NCBI GenBank assembly: GCA_949300515.1
Contig: CASGEP010000017.1
Coordinates: 1 to 34,841 of the forward strand
From: an uncultured bacterium
GTDB lineage: Bacteria > Cyanobacteriota > Vampirovibrionia > Gastranaerophilales > Gastranaerophilaceae
Direction: 5' to 3'
Length of the DNA: 34,841 nt
Part shown: one piece after another, positions 15,316 through 23,834 of the stretch
How positions within the stretch are numbered: position 1 is the stretch's first letter
How the letters are laid out: each line of letters opens with the position of its first letter
Program-made: the position numbers and the translations under genes
Notes under the pieces: model-generated
The model's database searches: none
What the model was told of the DNA's origin: nothing
Seen by the model: only the letters and a program-made list of their open reading frames with translations

Positions 15316-15345
15316 AAACGCCGCAAGGGTAAATTTGCGGCGTTT
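15316..15345 (+). terminator. Bidirectional terminator, hook gene / cdd
   Basis: An 11-bp perfect stem, AAACGCCGCAA paired with TTGCGGCGTTT, and an 8-base loop. T-rich sequence follows on plus (TTTTAGTTT), and the minus reading is also followed by T-rich sequence (TTATAAAG), so it can serve both convergent genes. Confidence 0.85.
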
Positions 15346-15365
15346 TAGTTTAAATTATCCGCACT

Positions 15366-15785
15366 TTAGTCTATTTCACAGTTTGTAAATTTAAAGCTGT
15401 CGGGGAAAATTTCATCCAGACCCCAGGCAACACTCTCGCCCTTGCAGCCTTCAAGCACGATTTTAAGGTCATGAGTGTTATCGGGCGCAAACTCTGCAAG
15501 CCACTGTCTGCAAGCCCCGCAGGGAAGGCAGTTTTTTTGATTGGGCGAATAAACGGCGATTGCCGCGATTTTTGTTTTTTCTCCCGCCGCAATGGCGCTT
15601 GAAATTGCACATCTTTCGGCGCAAAGAGTTATTCCGTAGCTGACATTTTCAACATTCACCCCACAATAAACATTTCCGCTTTCATACAAAACAGCAGCGC
15701 CTACTTTAAATTTTGAATAAGGAGAGTATGAATTTTTGCTCACTTCCTTTGCTTTGTTTAAAAGTTCGTCGTAGTTTATCTGCAT
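15366..15785 (-). CDS. cdd: Cytidine deaminase
   Basis: 139 residues, the small tetrameric type. It converts cytidine and deoxycytidine to the uridine forms for pyrimidine salvage. The zinc and catalytic motif CAERCA, and PCGACRQW with the other two cysteines, are both intact; the N-terminus SYSPYSKFKVGAAVL is classical. ATG begins directly after the stop of the upstream hydrolase gene, with GAGGT as its site, so both are on one transcript. Confidence 0.96.
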   Translation of the reverse strand: MQINYDELLNKAKEVSKNSYSPYSKFKVGAAVLYESGNVYCGVNVENVSYGITLCAERCAISSAIAAGEKTKIAAIAVYSPNQKNCLPCGACRQWLAEFAPDNTHDLKIVLEGCKGESVAWGLDEIFPDSFKFTNCEID

Positions 15786-16424
15786 TTAATACCTCGAATT
15801 TTCTCCAAAATATGCGTTATACTTTATTTCATGGGCAATTGTCGTATCGTGCGAGTGTCCGGGGTGTACAATTGTATTTTTATCGAGCAAAAAGAGTTTA
15901 TTTCTTATGCTGTTTTCAATTTCGCTAAAATCTCCGCCCGGAAGGTCGCAGCGTCCTATTTCTTCAAAAAACAGCGTATCTCCCGAGAAAAGCTCGCTTT
16001 CAATTAAATAACACATAGAGCCTTTTGTGTGTCCGGGGGTGTGAATCGGCTTTATTTTAATGTTTGCAAATTCAAGAGCGGAATTTTCATCCACATATTC
16101 ATCAATTTTTGGTTCTTCAATGGCGCCTATGCCAAAATGCGCGCATTGTGCGCCTATATGTTCAAGGAGCCTCTCATCTTCTTTATTCAAATATGCCTTT
16201 ACATTTGGGCAGAGCTCTTTTAGCTCATTTAGCGCAAAAACATGGTCAAAATGCCCGTGGGTGAGCAGAATATATTTTAAATTTGCACCAAGATTATCAA
16301 GTTCCTCTTTAATTTTTTGAGCATTTCCCGAGGCTTCGATAACAACAGCCTCTTTTGATTTTTCATCAAAAATAATATATGTATTTGCTTCAATAGGGCC
16401 TAAGGGTAATTTTTTTATAATCAT
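15786..16424 (-). CDS. MBL-fold hydrolase (glyoxalase II-like)
   Basis: 212 residues, a compact single-domain metallo-beta-lactamase fold. Zinc-binding motifs are complete: THGHFDH, HTPGHTKGS, FSGDTLF and VHPGHSHDTT. This is the YcbL-type group, usually hydroxyacylglutathione hydrolase-like or thiol-ester hydrolases; the substrate cannot be read from sequence. Upstream small gene and downstream cdd are close (10 and 0 bases), so the three form an operon. Confidence 0.9.
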   Translation of the reverse strand: MIIKKLPLGPIEANTYIIFDEKSKEAVVIEASGNAQKIKEELDNLGANLKYILLTHGHFDHVFALNELKELCPNVKAYLNKEDERLLEHIGAQCAHFGIGAIEEPKIDEYVDENSALEFANIKIKPIHTPGHTKGSMCYLIESELFSGDTLFFEEIGRCDLPGGDFSEIENSIRNKLFLLDKNTIVHPGHSHDTTIAHEIKYNAYFGENSRY

Positions 16425-16434
16425 TTCTTTACTT

Positions 16435-16650
16435 TCATTTATGATGCAAAAATGATTTTATCACACACATCCACCTTTGGACAAGAGTCTGTCTTGTAAG
16501 CTCAAAGTAGGATATTTTCAAAATCCTTATTATATCTTTGTCTTTTAGATTAAAATGCAGCTTTAACTCGCCAAGATAGTGCAGCAAACACTCTTTGGCT
16601 CTTTTCTGGGTGTTATTCTTTATTTCTTTCTGAGCGATAAACTGTTCCAT
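16435..16650 (-). CDS. Small hypothetical protein
   Basis: 71 residues, basic, no signal peptide or membrane segment. Residues 20-60 (LHYLGELKLHFNLKDKDIIRILKIS) look helical and could be a small helix-turn-helix fold, but no family is recognised. No convincing ribosome site lies before the ATG. It is reported because it fills the space ahead of the MBL hydrolase gene with a 10-base gap and has no competing frame. The 61 bases to the cdaA stop hold no clear terminator. Confidence 0.45.
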   Translation of the reverse strand: MEQFIAQKEIKNNTQKRAKECLLHYLGELKLHFNLKDKDIIRILKISYFELTRQTLVQRWMCVIKSFLHHK

Positions 16651-16711
16651 ACTGTTTTATCATAAATAAAACCGTATTTGAGTTCATTAGACAAAAAGAG
16701 TAGCCAAAAAA

Positions 16712-17632
16712 TTATTTTTTATCCGAAAGTTTGTTGTTTGACAAAAATTTATCCAGATTAAAAATTGCTTGCTTTTGTTCTTCCGCTTCCGCTTCATAGC
16801 CTAAAATCCTTGACAGGTCGGTTTTTAATTTGCCTAAATCTTCGTATTTTTTAAGCTCGCCGTCAATTGCAATTGAAACGTCGCCTGTTTCTTCCGATAC
16901 CACAATACAGGCACAGTCGGATGTTTCGGTTATGCCAATCGCCGCTCTGTGGCGTGTTCCGTATCTCCAGCTTAATTTAGGGTCCTCCGTTAAGGGCAAA
17001 AGCACGCCCGCATAAAGTATTTTCTCCCCTTCCAGAATAACCGCGCCGTCATGGAGCGGAGTTGAGGGGTAAAAAATCGTAAGTAAAAGCTCCTGCGATA
17101 CGTCAGCATCCAGCTTTGTACCCACATCAGAGTGATTTATGGGTGAATTTGGGCGCTGAAGTACAATCAAGCCGCCCGTTTTTGACTTTGATAAATATTT
17201 AATGGTTTCAATAAGCTCTTTTACGACGTCTATTTTAGGCTTTTTAGAGTTGAAGTGTTTGCGGTTTAAAATGACTTTTTCAAAAAAGTTGCTTTGCCCG
17301 ATATAGCCTAAAAAACGCCTTAACTCGGGCTGGAATATTACAATTAGCCCGAAAATTACAATACTTACAAGGGTCTTTATGAACATGCCGAAAATCTGCA
17401 GATTTATTTTTATCAAAAGTTCTGAAAAAATCCACATGAAAATAAGCACAAATATGCCGCGAACAAGGTTTTCGCTCTGAGTGCCTCTTATGTATTTGCG
17501 GTAAAAATACCACAGAATAAACACAAGAACCACTATCTCAATGATATTTATGCTCGGCTTAACCATGCTCAGCGATTTTAGCAATTCATTAAATTGAGAG
17601 AATATAAAACTGTAAAAGCTGCTAAAATCCAC
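16712..17632 (-). CDS. cdaA: Diadenylate cyclase CdaA (c-di-AMP synthase)
   Basis: Makes c-di-AMP from two ATP at the membrane; c-di-AMP controls potassium and osmotic balance. Seen: three membrane helices (about 28-100), then the DAC domain with LHDGAVIL and GTRHRAAIG, the DGA and RHR catalytic motifs. The start is GTG with AAGGGA in front. 306 residues, slightly longer than the usual 270 owing to a Lys/Glu-rich tail. The usual partners cdaR (YbbR) and glmM are not adjacent; instead it follows lysA by 11 bases, so the two are probably co-transcribed. Confidence 0.95.
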   Translation of the reverse strand: MDFSSFYSFIFSQFNELLKSLSMVKPSINIIEIVVLVFILWYFYRKYIRGTQSENLVRGIFVLIFMWIFSELLIKINLQIFGMFIKTLVSIVIFGLIVIFQPELRRFLGYIGQSNFFEKVILNRKHFNSKKPKIDVVKELIETIKYLSKSKTGGLIVLQRPNSPINHSDVGTKLDADVSQELLLTIFYPSTPLHDGAVILEGEKILYAGVLLPLTEDPKLSWRYGTRHRAAIGITETSDCACIVVSEETGDVSIAIDGELKKYEDLGKLKTDLSRILGYEAEAEEQKQAIFNLDKFLSNNKLSDKK

Positions 17633-17643
17633 TCTTTTGTCCC

Positions 17644-18963
17644 TTAAATCCTATCCGGTATAACGTCATTTTGGATAAGTTGTTCTAAAGTTTCCCTTTT
17701 AACTATAATATCAGATTGTGAAGAATTTACAAGTACCATGGCGGGTTTTAAAACACGGTTATAATTTGACGACATGGAATATCCGTATGCTCCCGTGTTA
17801 TAAACACAGAGAATATCTCCCTCTTGCGGGTCGTTTAATTCTATATCTTTTATCAGAATATCGCCCGACTCGCAAAATCTTCCCGCAACGGTGACTGTTT
17901 GGGGCTTTTCGTCCTCTTTTTTGTTTGCAATCTGTGCAAAGTATTTTGCACCGTACATGGAAGGACGCGGATTATCGGCCATACCGCCGTCTACGGCTAT
18001 GTATTTTCTTCCGTTGGGCACCTGTTTTGAAGAACCTATTGTATAGAGCGTAACGCCCGCCGTTGCCACAATTGAGCGCCCCGGTTCAATGTATAAAACG
18101 GGCTGTTTAAGGTTATATTCCTTGCAGTGCTTTTCAATTGACTCTGCAAAGACCTGTGCAATTTTTTCAACGGAAGGCGGGCAGTCCTCGTCGGTATAGG
18201 TTACGCCAAGACCACCTCCGGCGTTTATTTCATAAAGTTCAATGCCGAATTTATCCTTAATTCTTTTAATTTCTTTCAAAATTACGCCGATTTCATCAAA
18301 AAACACCTGTGTTTCAAAAATCTGCGAGCCTATATGTGCATGAAGCCCCGTCAACTCGAGGTTTTTATACTCATCTAAAATAAGTTCGACCGCTTCATCA
18401 ATCTGAGTTAAATCAAAGCCGAATTTTGAATCGAGGTGTCCCGTTTGAATGTATTCGTGCGTGTGGCATTCAATTCCGGGGGTAATTCTTAAAAGGATTT
18501 TTTGAATTTTATTTTTTGATTTTGCAATTTCATTTAAAAGTGCAAGCTCTAAGAAATTATCAACGCTGATACGTCCGACACCCATATCAAGAGCCATGTT
18601 AAGCTCGTCGCATGTTTTGTTGTTGCCGTTAAAAGTCACATTTTCCATATCAACATTTGCATTTTTAATTGTATAAAGTTCGCCGCTTGAAACAACGTCA
18701 AAGCCAAAACCCTCCTGTGACAGGATTTTTGCAACGGCACTTACCATAAGAGCTTTTGAAGCAAACATCATATTTACATTTTCAAGGCGGGAAAACGCTT
18801 TTTTATATTCGCGTGCTACTCCCCTTAAAGTTGCTTCATCCATAATATAAAGAGGTGTGGAATATTCATTTGCCAACTCTACAAGGTCGCATCCGCCAAT
18901 TTCAAGATTGCCGTTTGCATTTATTGTTGTGCTTGCGGGTTTAATTTTTTGATTTATACTCAT
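17644..18963 (-). CDS. lysA: Diaminopimelate decarboxylase
   Basis: Converts meso-diaminopimelate to lysine, the last step of lysine synthesis; PLP-dependent. 439 residues, full length. The PLP lysine is in MMFASKALM (about residue 67), the substrate motif HIGSQIF and the glycine loop NAGGGLGVTY are present, and the C-terminal half has the ESGDIL and YGYSMSSNYN parts of the active site at the dimer interface. AGGAT is its ribosome site. Divergent from the AI-2E transporter gene. Confidence 0.96.
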   Translation of the reverse strand: MSINQKIKPASTTINANGNLEIGGCDLVELANEYSTPLYIMDEATLRGVAREYKKAFSRLENVNMMFASKALMVSAVAKILSQEGFGFDVVSSGELYTIKNANVDMENVTFNGNNKTCDELNMALDMGVGRISVDNFLELALLNEIAKSKNKIQKILLRITPGIECHTHEYIQTGHLDSKFGFDLTQIDEAVELILDEYKNLELTGLHAHIGSQIFETQVFFDEIGVILKEIKRIKDKFGIELYEINAGGGLGVTYTDEDCPPSVEKIAQVFAESIEKHCKEYNLKQPVLYIEPGRSIVATAGVTLYTIGSSKQVPNGRKYIAVDGGMADNPRPSMYGAKYFAQIANKKEDEKPQTVTVAGRFCESGDILIKDIELNDPQEGDILCVYNTGAYGYSMSSNYNRVLKPAMVLVNSSQSDIIVKRETLEQLIQNDVIPDRI

Positions 18964-18992
18964 GATTTATCCTGTTTTGTCTTGCTAAATTA

Positions 18993-19007
18993 TGATAATG
19001 ATTGTAA
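18993..19007. promoter_or_regulatory. Possible Fur/PerR-type box between lysA and the AI-2E transporter gene
   Basis: TGATAATGATTGTAA agrees with TGATAATNATTATCA and with the PerR form TTATAATNATTATAA at 12 of 14 defined positions each. It lies between the divergent starts and would overlap a plausible plus-strand promoter (TTGCTA-N17-TAACAT). AT-rich DNA makes such matches fairly easy, so this is weaker than the box at 8550. Confidence 0.35.
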
Positions 19008-19039
19008 CATAAAAAAAGTTTATAACGGGAGAAAAATAA

Positions 19040-20068
19040 ATGCCCTATTTAGAAAGATATTTAACCCTTAAAAATACTCTTGTGTTTTTCATTTTAATAC
19101 TCTTGGCTTTTTTGGCGGGTAATATTGCGGATATTCTTTTAATGCTGTTTGCGGCATATGTTCTTACTTGTGCGATTAATCCGCTAGTTTTAAAGCTCCA
19201 AAAGTATATGCCGCGTGTGCTTGCAGTCAGCCTTATTTTGCTTTTGTTTTTGGTTGGTGTTTTAGGGTTTTTAGTCCCTCTGTTTGTTGTTACTGTTAAA
19301 CAAACGCTATATGTAGTGCAAAATTTTCCAAATTATATTGATAATATTCAAAGTGTTTTAAATTTCAACCTTTTTGGTTTTTCTCTGGCAAAAATAATTA
19401 ACACAGAGGCGCTCAAGGTTGATTTTTCGCAAGTTATGGGGAATCTTTTAAGCCATTCCATTGAGGCGGGTAAAATAGTTGCAAACTCTGTTACCACAAT
19501 ACTTGCGGTTACTATTATGATTTTTTATCTTGCATATGATGAAACACATATAAAAAATGCTTTTATTGCCTTTTTCCCCGAAAAATACAAAGCTCGCGCG
19601 GGTGAAATAGTGGATACAATATCAAATAGAGTCGGCGGGTATGTTTTTGGGCAAATACTTTCAATGGCTTTTGTCGGTGTTTTAACAATGCTGGGTTTAC
19701 TTTTAATCGGTCATAAACACGCTCTGATACTGGGCTTTTTAACTTTTATACTGGATTTAATCCCTGTAATAGGTCCGACAATTGCAGTTGCTGCAGGGCT
19801 TGTAAGTGCAACAGGTCATGGGCTTGTTTTTGTTCTGCTTACTTTTGCAGTGTTTATGATTGTGCAATGGCTTGAAAATCAGCTTTTGCGTCCTATAATT
19901 TTTGGTAAATTAATGGATATGCACCCTTTGACGATAATTTTTTCTTTGCTTGTGGGTGCAAGGTTTTTAGGCTTTTGGGGCGTAATTTTGGGGCCTGCAA
20001 TTGCAAGCGTTATTTGCGTTTTAATTGATGAGCTTTACTTGAAAAGAATTAGAGAACAGGCAGGTTAA
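19040..20068 (+). CDS. AI-2E family transporter (PerM/YtvI type)
   Basis: 342 residues with about eight membrane helices: paired helices at 10-35 and 57-85, one near 150, and a C-terminal set from 200 on. The segment GLVSATGHGLVFVLLTF and the nearby PVIGPTIAVAAG, with ILGPAIAS close to the end, fit the AI-2E/YtvI family, whose members export various small solutes or act as Na+/H+ antiporters; the name comes from TqsA in E. coli. GGGAG precedes the ATG. Its stop shares one base with the next ATG, so it is coupled to the radical SAM gene. Confidence 0.88.
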   Translation: MPYLERYLTLKNTLVFFILILLAFLAGNIADILLMLFAAYVLTCAINPLVLKLQKYMPRVLAVSLILLLFLVGVLGFLVPLFVVTVKQTLYVVQNFPNYIDNIQSVLNFNLFGFSLAKIINTEALKVDFSQVMGNLLSHSIEAGKIVANSVTTILAVTIMIFYLAYDETHIKNAFIAFFPEKYKARAGEIVDTISNRVGGYVFGQILSMAFVGVLTMLGLLLIGHKHALILGFLTFILDLIPVIGPTIAVAAGLVSATGHGLVFVLLTFAVFMIVQWLENQLLRPIIFGKLMDMHPLTIIFSLLVGARFLGFWGVILGPAIASVICVLIDELYLKRIREQAG

Positions 20069-21609
20069 TGGAGAAATTCTTATACGCGCAAAAATCGGAT
20101 AAACATCCAAAAATCAATGTCTGGTTTGCATATCCCGCGATAGAGAGCTTTGCAATGGCGTCTTTGGGGTATTTGTCCATCTTTAAACTTTTGGATTTAA
20201 GTGAGAATATTTTTGTTGAGCGAGTTTACGCAGACTCAAAAACAACCCGTTGTTCAGTCAAAGATGTTGATGTAATAGGCTTTTCAACAAGTTTTGAAAT
20301 TGATATTTTGACTGTGGTTAAAATGTTGAAAAAATATAATATTGCCCTGAAATCTTCTCAAAGAGAGCAAAATGACCCGTTAATTTTTGCCGGAGGTCCC
20401 GCAATAAATGCAAATCCTCTGCCTTATCAAGACTTTTATGATTTTATTTCAATAGGCGAGGGACAGTCTACACTGAAAGTTGTCGAATTTATTGCGCAAA
20501 ACAAACATTTAAAAAGGGATGAGTTACTTGAGAAAATAAAAGATTTTGAAGGCATTTGGGTGCCAAAATTCGGTAAGTATAATGTTAAAGTGGTAAGAGA
20601 TGTGCTTTCAGAGCCTGTATCAACCCCGATTTTGAGCGACAAAAGCTTTTTTAAGGACACTTTTGTAATTGAAATAGAGCGCGGATGTCCAAAGATGTGC
20701 AATTTTTGCCTTGCAAGCTGGTTAAATTTGCCAACAAGATTTTTAGATACTCAAAAAATCATTAATTCAATTTCAAATGCACTTGAATATACTGACAAAA
20801 TTGCTCTTTTGGGGGCATATGTTGCAGGACATCCTGATTTTGACAAAATTATTGATTTTATAGCCGAAAAAAATGAAATATCGCCCGTTGAGCTTTCAAT
20901 ATCTTCGCTCAGGGCCGATTTAGCGGACGAGAAGTTGTTTAAAACTCTTGTAAAATGCGGACAAAAGCACGCTACAATTGCAATTGAGGCAGGCAGCGAG
21001 CGCATGCGAAAAATTATAAAAAAAGACTTGAGCGACGAGCAGATTTATAAAACAGTGGAATGTGCCAGACTCTCAGGGCTAAAAGGGCTTAAAATATACA
21101 CTATGATTGGCTTTCCAAATGAATTGCAAAGTGACATAGAGGCCCTTGTTACGCTTGCAAAAGATTTAAAAAATAAAAATAAAGGTTTTGAGCTTGCCTT
21201 TTCTCTCTCTACCCTTATACCAAAGGCACACACACCTTTTGAGGATGTTGTAAAAGAAAATTCAAAATCTTTGACGGAAAAAATTGAATATTTAAAAAAA
21301 GAAATGCATAAAATCGGCATAACCCTTCGTCCTTCAAGTGTTGAGTGGGATGCAATACAGGCTGTTTTGTCGCGTTGCGATATTTCCCTTGCGGATTATA
21401 TAATTGAAGTGTGCGAGCGTGGCGGAAACTTAGGAGCGTTTAAGCACGTTTGGAAGGAATTTCATAAGAAAAAAATATTTAAAAGCCTTGATGAGGCTGC
21501 ACAAATGCCTTATGATAATTCAAAAAATACAGTTCCTTGGGAGTTTATAAAAGCGGTGCCGAGAGAGCTTATTGAAAGCAGGCAAAAAGAATATTTATCG
21601 CTCGTTTAA
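20068..21609 (+). CDS. Radical SAM protein with B12-binding-like N-terminal domain
   Basis: 513 residues. An N-terminal Rossmann-like region (about 1-180; IGFSTSFEIDI, IFAGGPAINANP, ISIGEGQSTL) of the cobalamin-binding type, without the DxHxxG cobalamin ligand motif. The radical SAM core follows, with the 4Fe-4S motif CPKMCNFC (C-x3-C-x2-C) near 210 and AIEAGSERMRK further on, then a C-terminal helical region. The pattern belongs to uncharacterised TIGR03960-like radical SAM proteins. Substrate unknown. It overlaps the AI-2E transporter gene by one base; the meaning of that pair is unclear. Confidence 0.85.
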   Translation: MEKFLYAQKSDKHPKINVWFAYPAIESFAMASLGYLSIFKLLDLSENIFVERVYADSKTTRCSVKDVDVIGFSTSFEIDILTVVKMLKKYNIALKSSQREQNDPLIFAGGPAINANPLPYQDFYDFISIGEGQSTLKVVEFIAQNKHLKRDELLEKIKDFEGIWVPKFGKYNVKVVRDVLSEPVSTPILSDKSFFKDTFVIEIERGCPKMCNFCLASWLNLPTRFLDTQKIINSISNALEYTDKIALLGAYVAGHPDFDKIIDFIAEKNEISPVELSISSLRADLADEKLFKTLVKCGQKHATIAIEAGSERMRKIIKKDLSDEQIYKTVECARLSGLKGLKIYTMIGFPNELQSDIEALVTLAKDLKNKNKGFELAFSLSTLIPKAHTPFEDVVKENSKSLTEKIEYLKKEMHKIGITLRPSSVEWDAIQAVLSRCDISLADYIIEVCERGGNLGAFKHVWKEFHKKKIFKSLDEAAQMPYDNSKNTVPWEFIKAVPRELIESRQKEYLSLV

Positions 21610-21668
21610 TTATAAGTATTTTTTGCGGCGGTTAAATAACTTGTTGATTTAAGGGGATTGTTATATCA

Positions 21669-21699
21669 TTGACAGGTAAGCAAAGTTAAACAATAAAAT
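21669..21699 (+). promoter_or_regulatory. Promoter for tyrS-cysK-cysE
   Basis: A perfect TTGACA at 21669-21674, a 19-base spacer and TAAAAT (5/6) at 21694-21699. It lies 22 bases ahead of the tyrS ATG, which has TGAGGA as ribosome site. No T-box leader or S-box structure is visible in the 110-base intergenic region. Confidence 0.4.
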
Positions 21700-21721
21700 C
21701 GAGTTGTAATTTGAGGAAAAA

Positions 21722-22915
21722 ATGGCTGAAGAATTAAAAATTGAACAAAAATTTATTGACGAAGCAAAGCTTTTGAGCCGAGGAGCGGAGATTTTACCTG
21801 ACGGCTTTATGGGGCTTGCATATAAACTTCAGAAAGCGCATAAGGAAAATCGCCCTTTGCGCGTTAAATTAGGGCTTGATCCGACTCGTCCCGATTTGCA
21901 CTTGGGTCATAGCGTTGTAATGCGCAAATTAAAGCAGTTTCAAGATTTGGGTCATCAGGTTGTGCTGATTGTAGGCGGCGCAACGGCTATGGTGGGCGAC
22001 CCTTCAGGCAAATCAGAAACTCGCCCCGCGCTTTCAAAAGAGCAGGTTGAGGAAAACGCGAAAAGCTATTTTGAGCAAATGTCAAATGTAGTGGACATCA
22101 AGCGTGCTGAGGTTACAAATAATGCCGATTGGCTGCATTCAATGAGTTTTGTTGAAATGTTAAAACTTGCAACTTCAACAACCGTTGCAAAAATGTTAAC
22201 GCGTGACGACTTTGCAAAAAGATATGCAGAGGGGCGCCCAATAAGCGTTGTAGAGTTTTTCTATCCTCTTATGCAAGCTTATGACTCTGTTGCGGTTAAA
22301 GCTGACATTGAACTTGGCGGAACAGACCAGCGTTTTAACCTTTTAATGGGTCGAGATGTTCAGGCGCACTATGGATTTGAAGATTTTCAACTTGCAATGC
22401 TTTTGCCTTTAATTGAGGGTACGGACGGACAGGTTAAAATGTCAAAAACGTATCCTGAGCACTGTATTTCATTTACTGATAGCTCAAAAGATATGTACGG
22501 CAAGCTTATGAGTATTCCTGATGAGCTTATGCCAAAGTATTACTTGCTTTTGACTGATTTAGATTTTAACAAGGACAATAACCCACGCGATGAAAAAATG
22601 CGCCTTGCTTATGAAATAGTTAGAATGTACAAGGGCGAGGACGAGGCAAAAGCCGCTCAGGACGAGTTTATTAACGTTGTTCAGAAAAAAGGCGTGCCTG
22701 ATGACATTGAAGAAATTAAATTAAGCGAGCCTAAAAATATTTTAGATTTGCTTTTAAGCTTGGGCTTTGTACAAAGTAAAGGCGAGGCAAAAAGGCTTAT
22801 AGCAGGCGGCGGTGTCAAGTTTGACGGAGAAAAGATCGGCTCAATTGACTTTATGGTAAATAAATCAGGCGTTTTGCAAGGGGGCAAAAGAAAATATGCC
22901 AAAATTATATTCTAA
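21722..22915 (+). CDS. tyrS: Tyrosyl-tRNA synthetase
   Basis: 397 residues, class I aminoacyl-tRNA synthetase charging tRNA-Tyr. Seen: HLGHSVVMRK (HIGH motif), GGTDQRFNLLMGRD in the tyrosine pocket, KMSKTYPEH (KMSKS motif), and a C-terminal S4 RNA-binding domain beginning about 330 (LLLSLGFVQSKGEAKRLIAGGGVKFDGEKI). Its end overlaps cysK by 20 bases, linking it to cysteine synthesis genes on one transcript. Confidence 0.96.
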   Translation: MAEELKIEQKFIDEAKLLSRGAEILPDGFMGLAYKLQKAHKENRPLRVKLGLDPTRPDLHLGHSVVMRKLKQFQDLGHQVVLIVGGATAMVGDPSGKSETRPALSKEQVEENAKSYFEQMSNVVDIKRAEVTNNADWLHSMSFVEMLKLATSTTVAKMLTRDDFAKRYAEGRPISVVEFFYPLMQAYDSVAVKADIELGGTDQRFNLLMGRDVQAHYGFEDFQLAMLLPLIEGTDGQVKMSKTYPEHCISFTDSSKDMYGKLMSIPDELMPKYYLLLTDLDFNKDNNPRDEKMRLAYEIVRMYKGEDEAKAAQDEFINVVQKKGVPDDIEEIKLSEPKNILDLLLSLGFVQSKGEAKRLIAGGGVKFDGEKIGSIDFMVNKSGVLQGGKRKYAKIIF

Positions 22916-23834
22916 TGTATTAGAATTAATCGGAAATACACCGATAGTCAAGATTAACGGGACTTATGACGGTTATAAGCCAAAGAATTTGTATGCAAAA
23001 CTTGAATATTTTAACCCCGCAGGCTCGATAAAAGACCGCGTTGCGTATAATATGTTAAAAACCGCTTATGACAAGGGTTTTGTTACACCTGATACTGTTA
23101 TTGTTGAGCCTACATCAGGTAATACAGGAGTTGGACTTGCCCTTTGCGCAAGCATTATGGGACTTGAGTTTATTGCGGTAATGCCTGAGAATATGAGCGA
23201 GGAGAGAAAAAAACTAATTTCGGCTTACGGCGCAAAAATTGTTTTAACTCCTAAAAACCTTGGCATGAAAGGCTCTTTGGATAAAGCCGCTCAAATTGTA
23301 TCCGAGCTTGAAAAAGAAGGCAAAAACGTTTTTCAGACAAAACAGTTTGAAAACCCTGACAATCCGCTAAGCCACATTAAAACGGCAGATGAGCTCTGGA
23401 GCGATACAGAGGGCAAAGTGAGCTTTCTTGTGGCAGGAATCGGTACAGGCGGCACAATTTCAGGCATGGCAAAAAGATTAAAAGAGCTGAATCCGAAAAT
23501 TAAAGTTTTAGGGGTAGAGCCTGCAGAAAGCCCGCTTTTGACTCAAGGTGTGGCTGCTGCGCACAAAATTCAAGGAATTGGTGCAAACTTTGTGCCAAAA
23601 ACCCTTGATAAAAGCTTAATTGATAAAATAGTTGACGTAAGGGGCGATGATGCCATAAAATTTACGCGCGAGGCTGCAAAAAAGGACGGGCTTTTGGTGG
23701 GTATATCATCGGGTGCTGTGCTAAAAGCGGCTCTTGAACTTGATAAAAAGATATTTTTTGAAGGCAGAGATGAAATGATTGTTTGCATTTTCCCTGACAA
23801 TGGCGAAAGGTATCTTTCAGGGGGTGTTTTTTAA
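22896..23834 (+). CDS. cysK: Cysteine synthase (O-acetylserine sulfhydrylase)
   Basis: Makes cysteine from O-acetylserine and sulfide with PLP. 312 residues. Seen: the PLP lysine in NPAGSIKDRVA, the substrate loop TSGNTGVGLA, the GTGGTISG phosphate-binding loop, and GISSGAV near the end. The next gene begins at the base after its stop, and it encodes the serine acetyltransferase that supplies its substrate and may form the cysteine synthase complex with it. Confidence 0.95.
   Translation: MPKLYSNVLELIGNTPIVKINGTYDGYKPKNLYAKLEYFNPAGSIKDRVAYNMLKTAYDKGFVTPDTVIVEPTSGNTGVGLALCASIMGLEFIAVMPENMSEERKKLISAYGAKIVLTPKNLGMKGSLDKAAQIVSELEKEGKNVFQTKQFENPDNPLSHIKTADELWSDTEGKVSFLVAGIGTGGTISGMAKRLKELNPKIKVLGVEPAESPLLTQGVAAAHKIQGIGANFVPKTLDKSLIDKIVDVRGDDAIKFTREAAKKDGLLVGISSGAVLKAALELDKKIFFEGRDEMIVCIFPDNGERYLSGGVF

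Noticed and set aside
16712-17632. cdaA read as DisA
   Set aside because: Three N-terminal membrane helices and no C-terminal DNA-binding helix-hairpin-helix domain; CdaA fits.
21610-21721. T-box or amino acid leader before tyrS-cysK-cysE
   Set aside because: The region is 112 bases with a promoter near its end; too short for a T-box, and no T-box sequence (TGGNACCGCG) is present.
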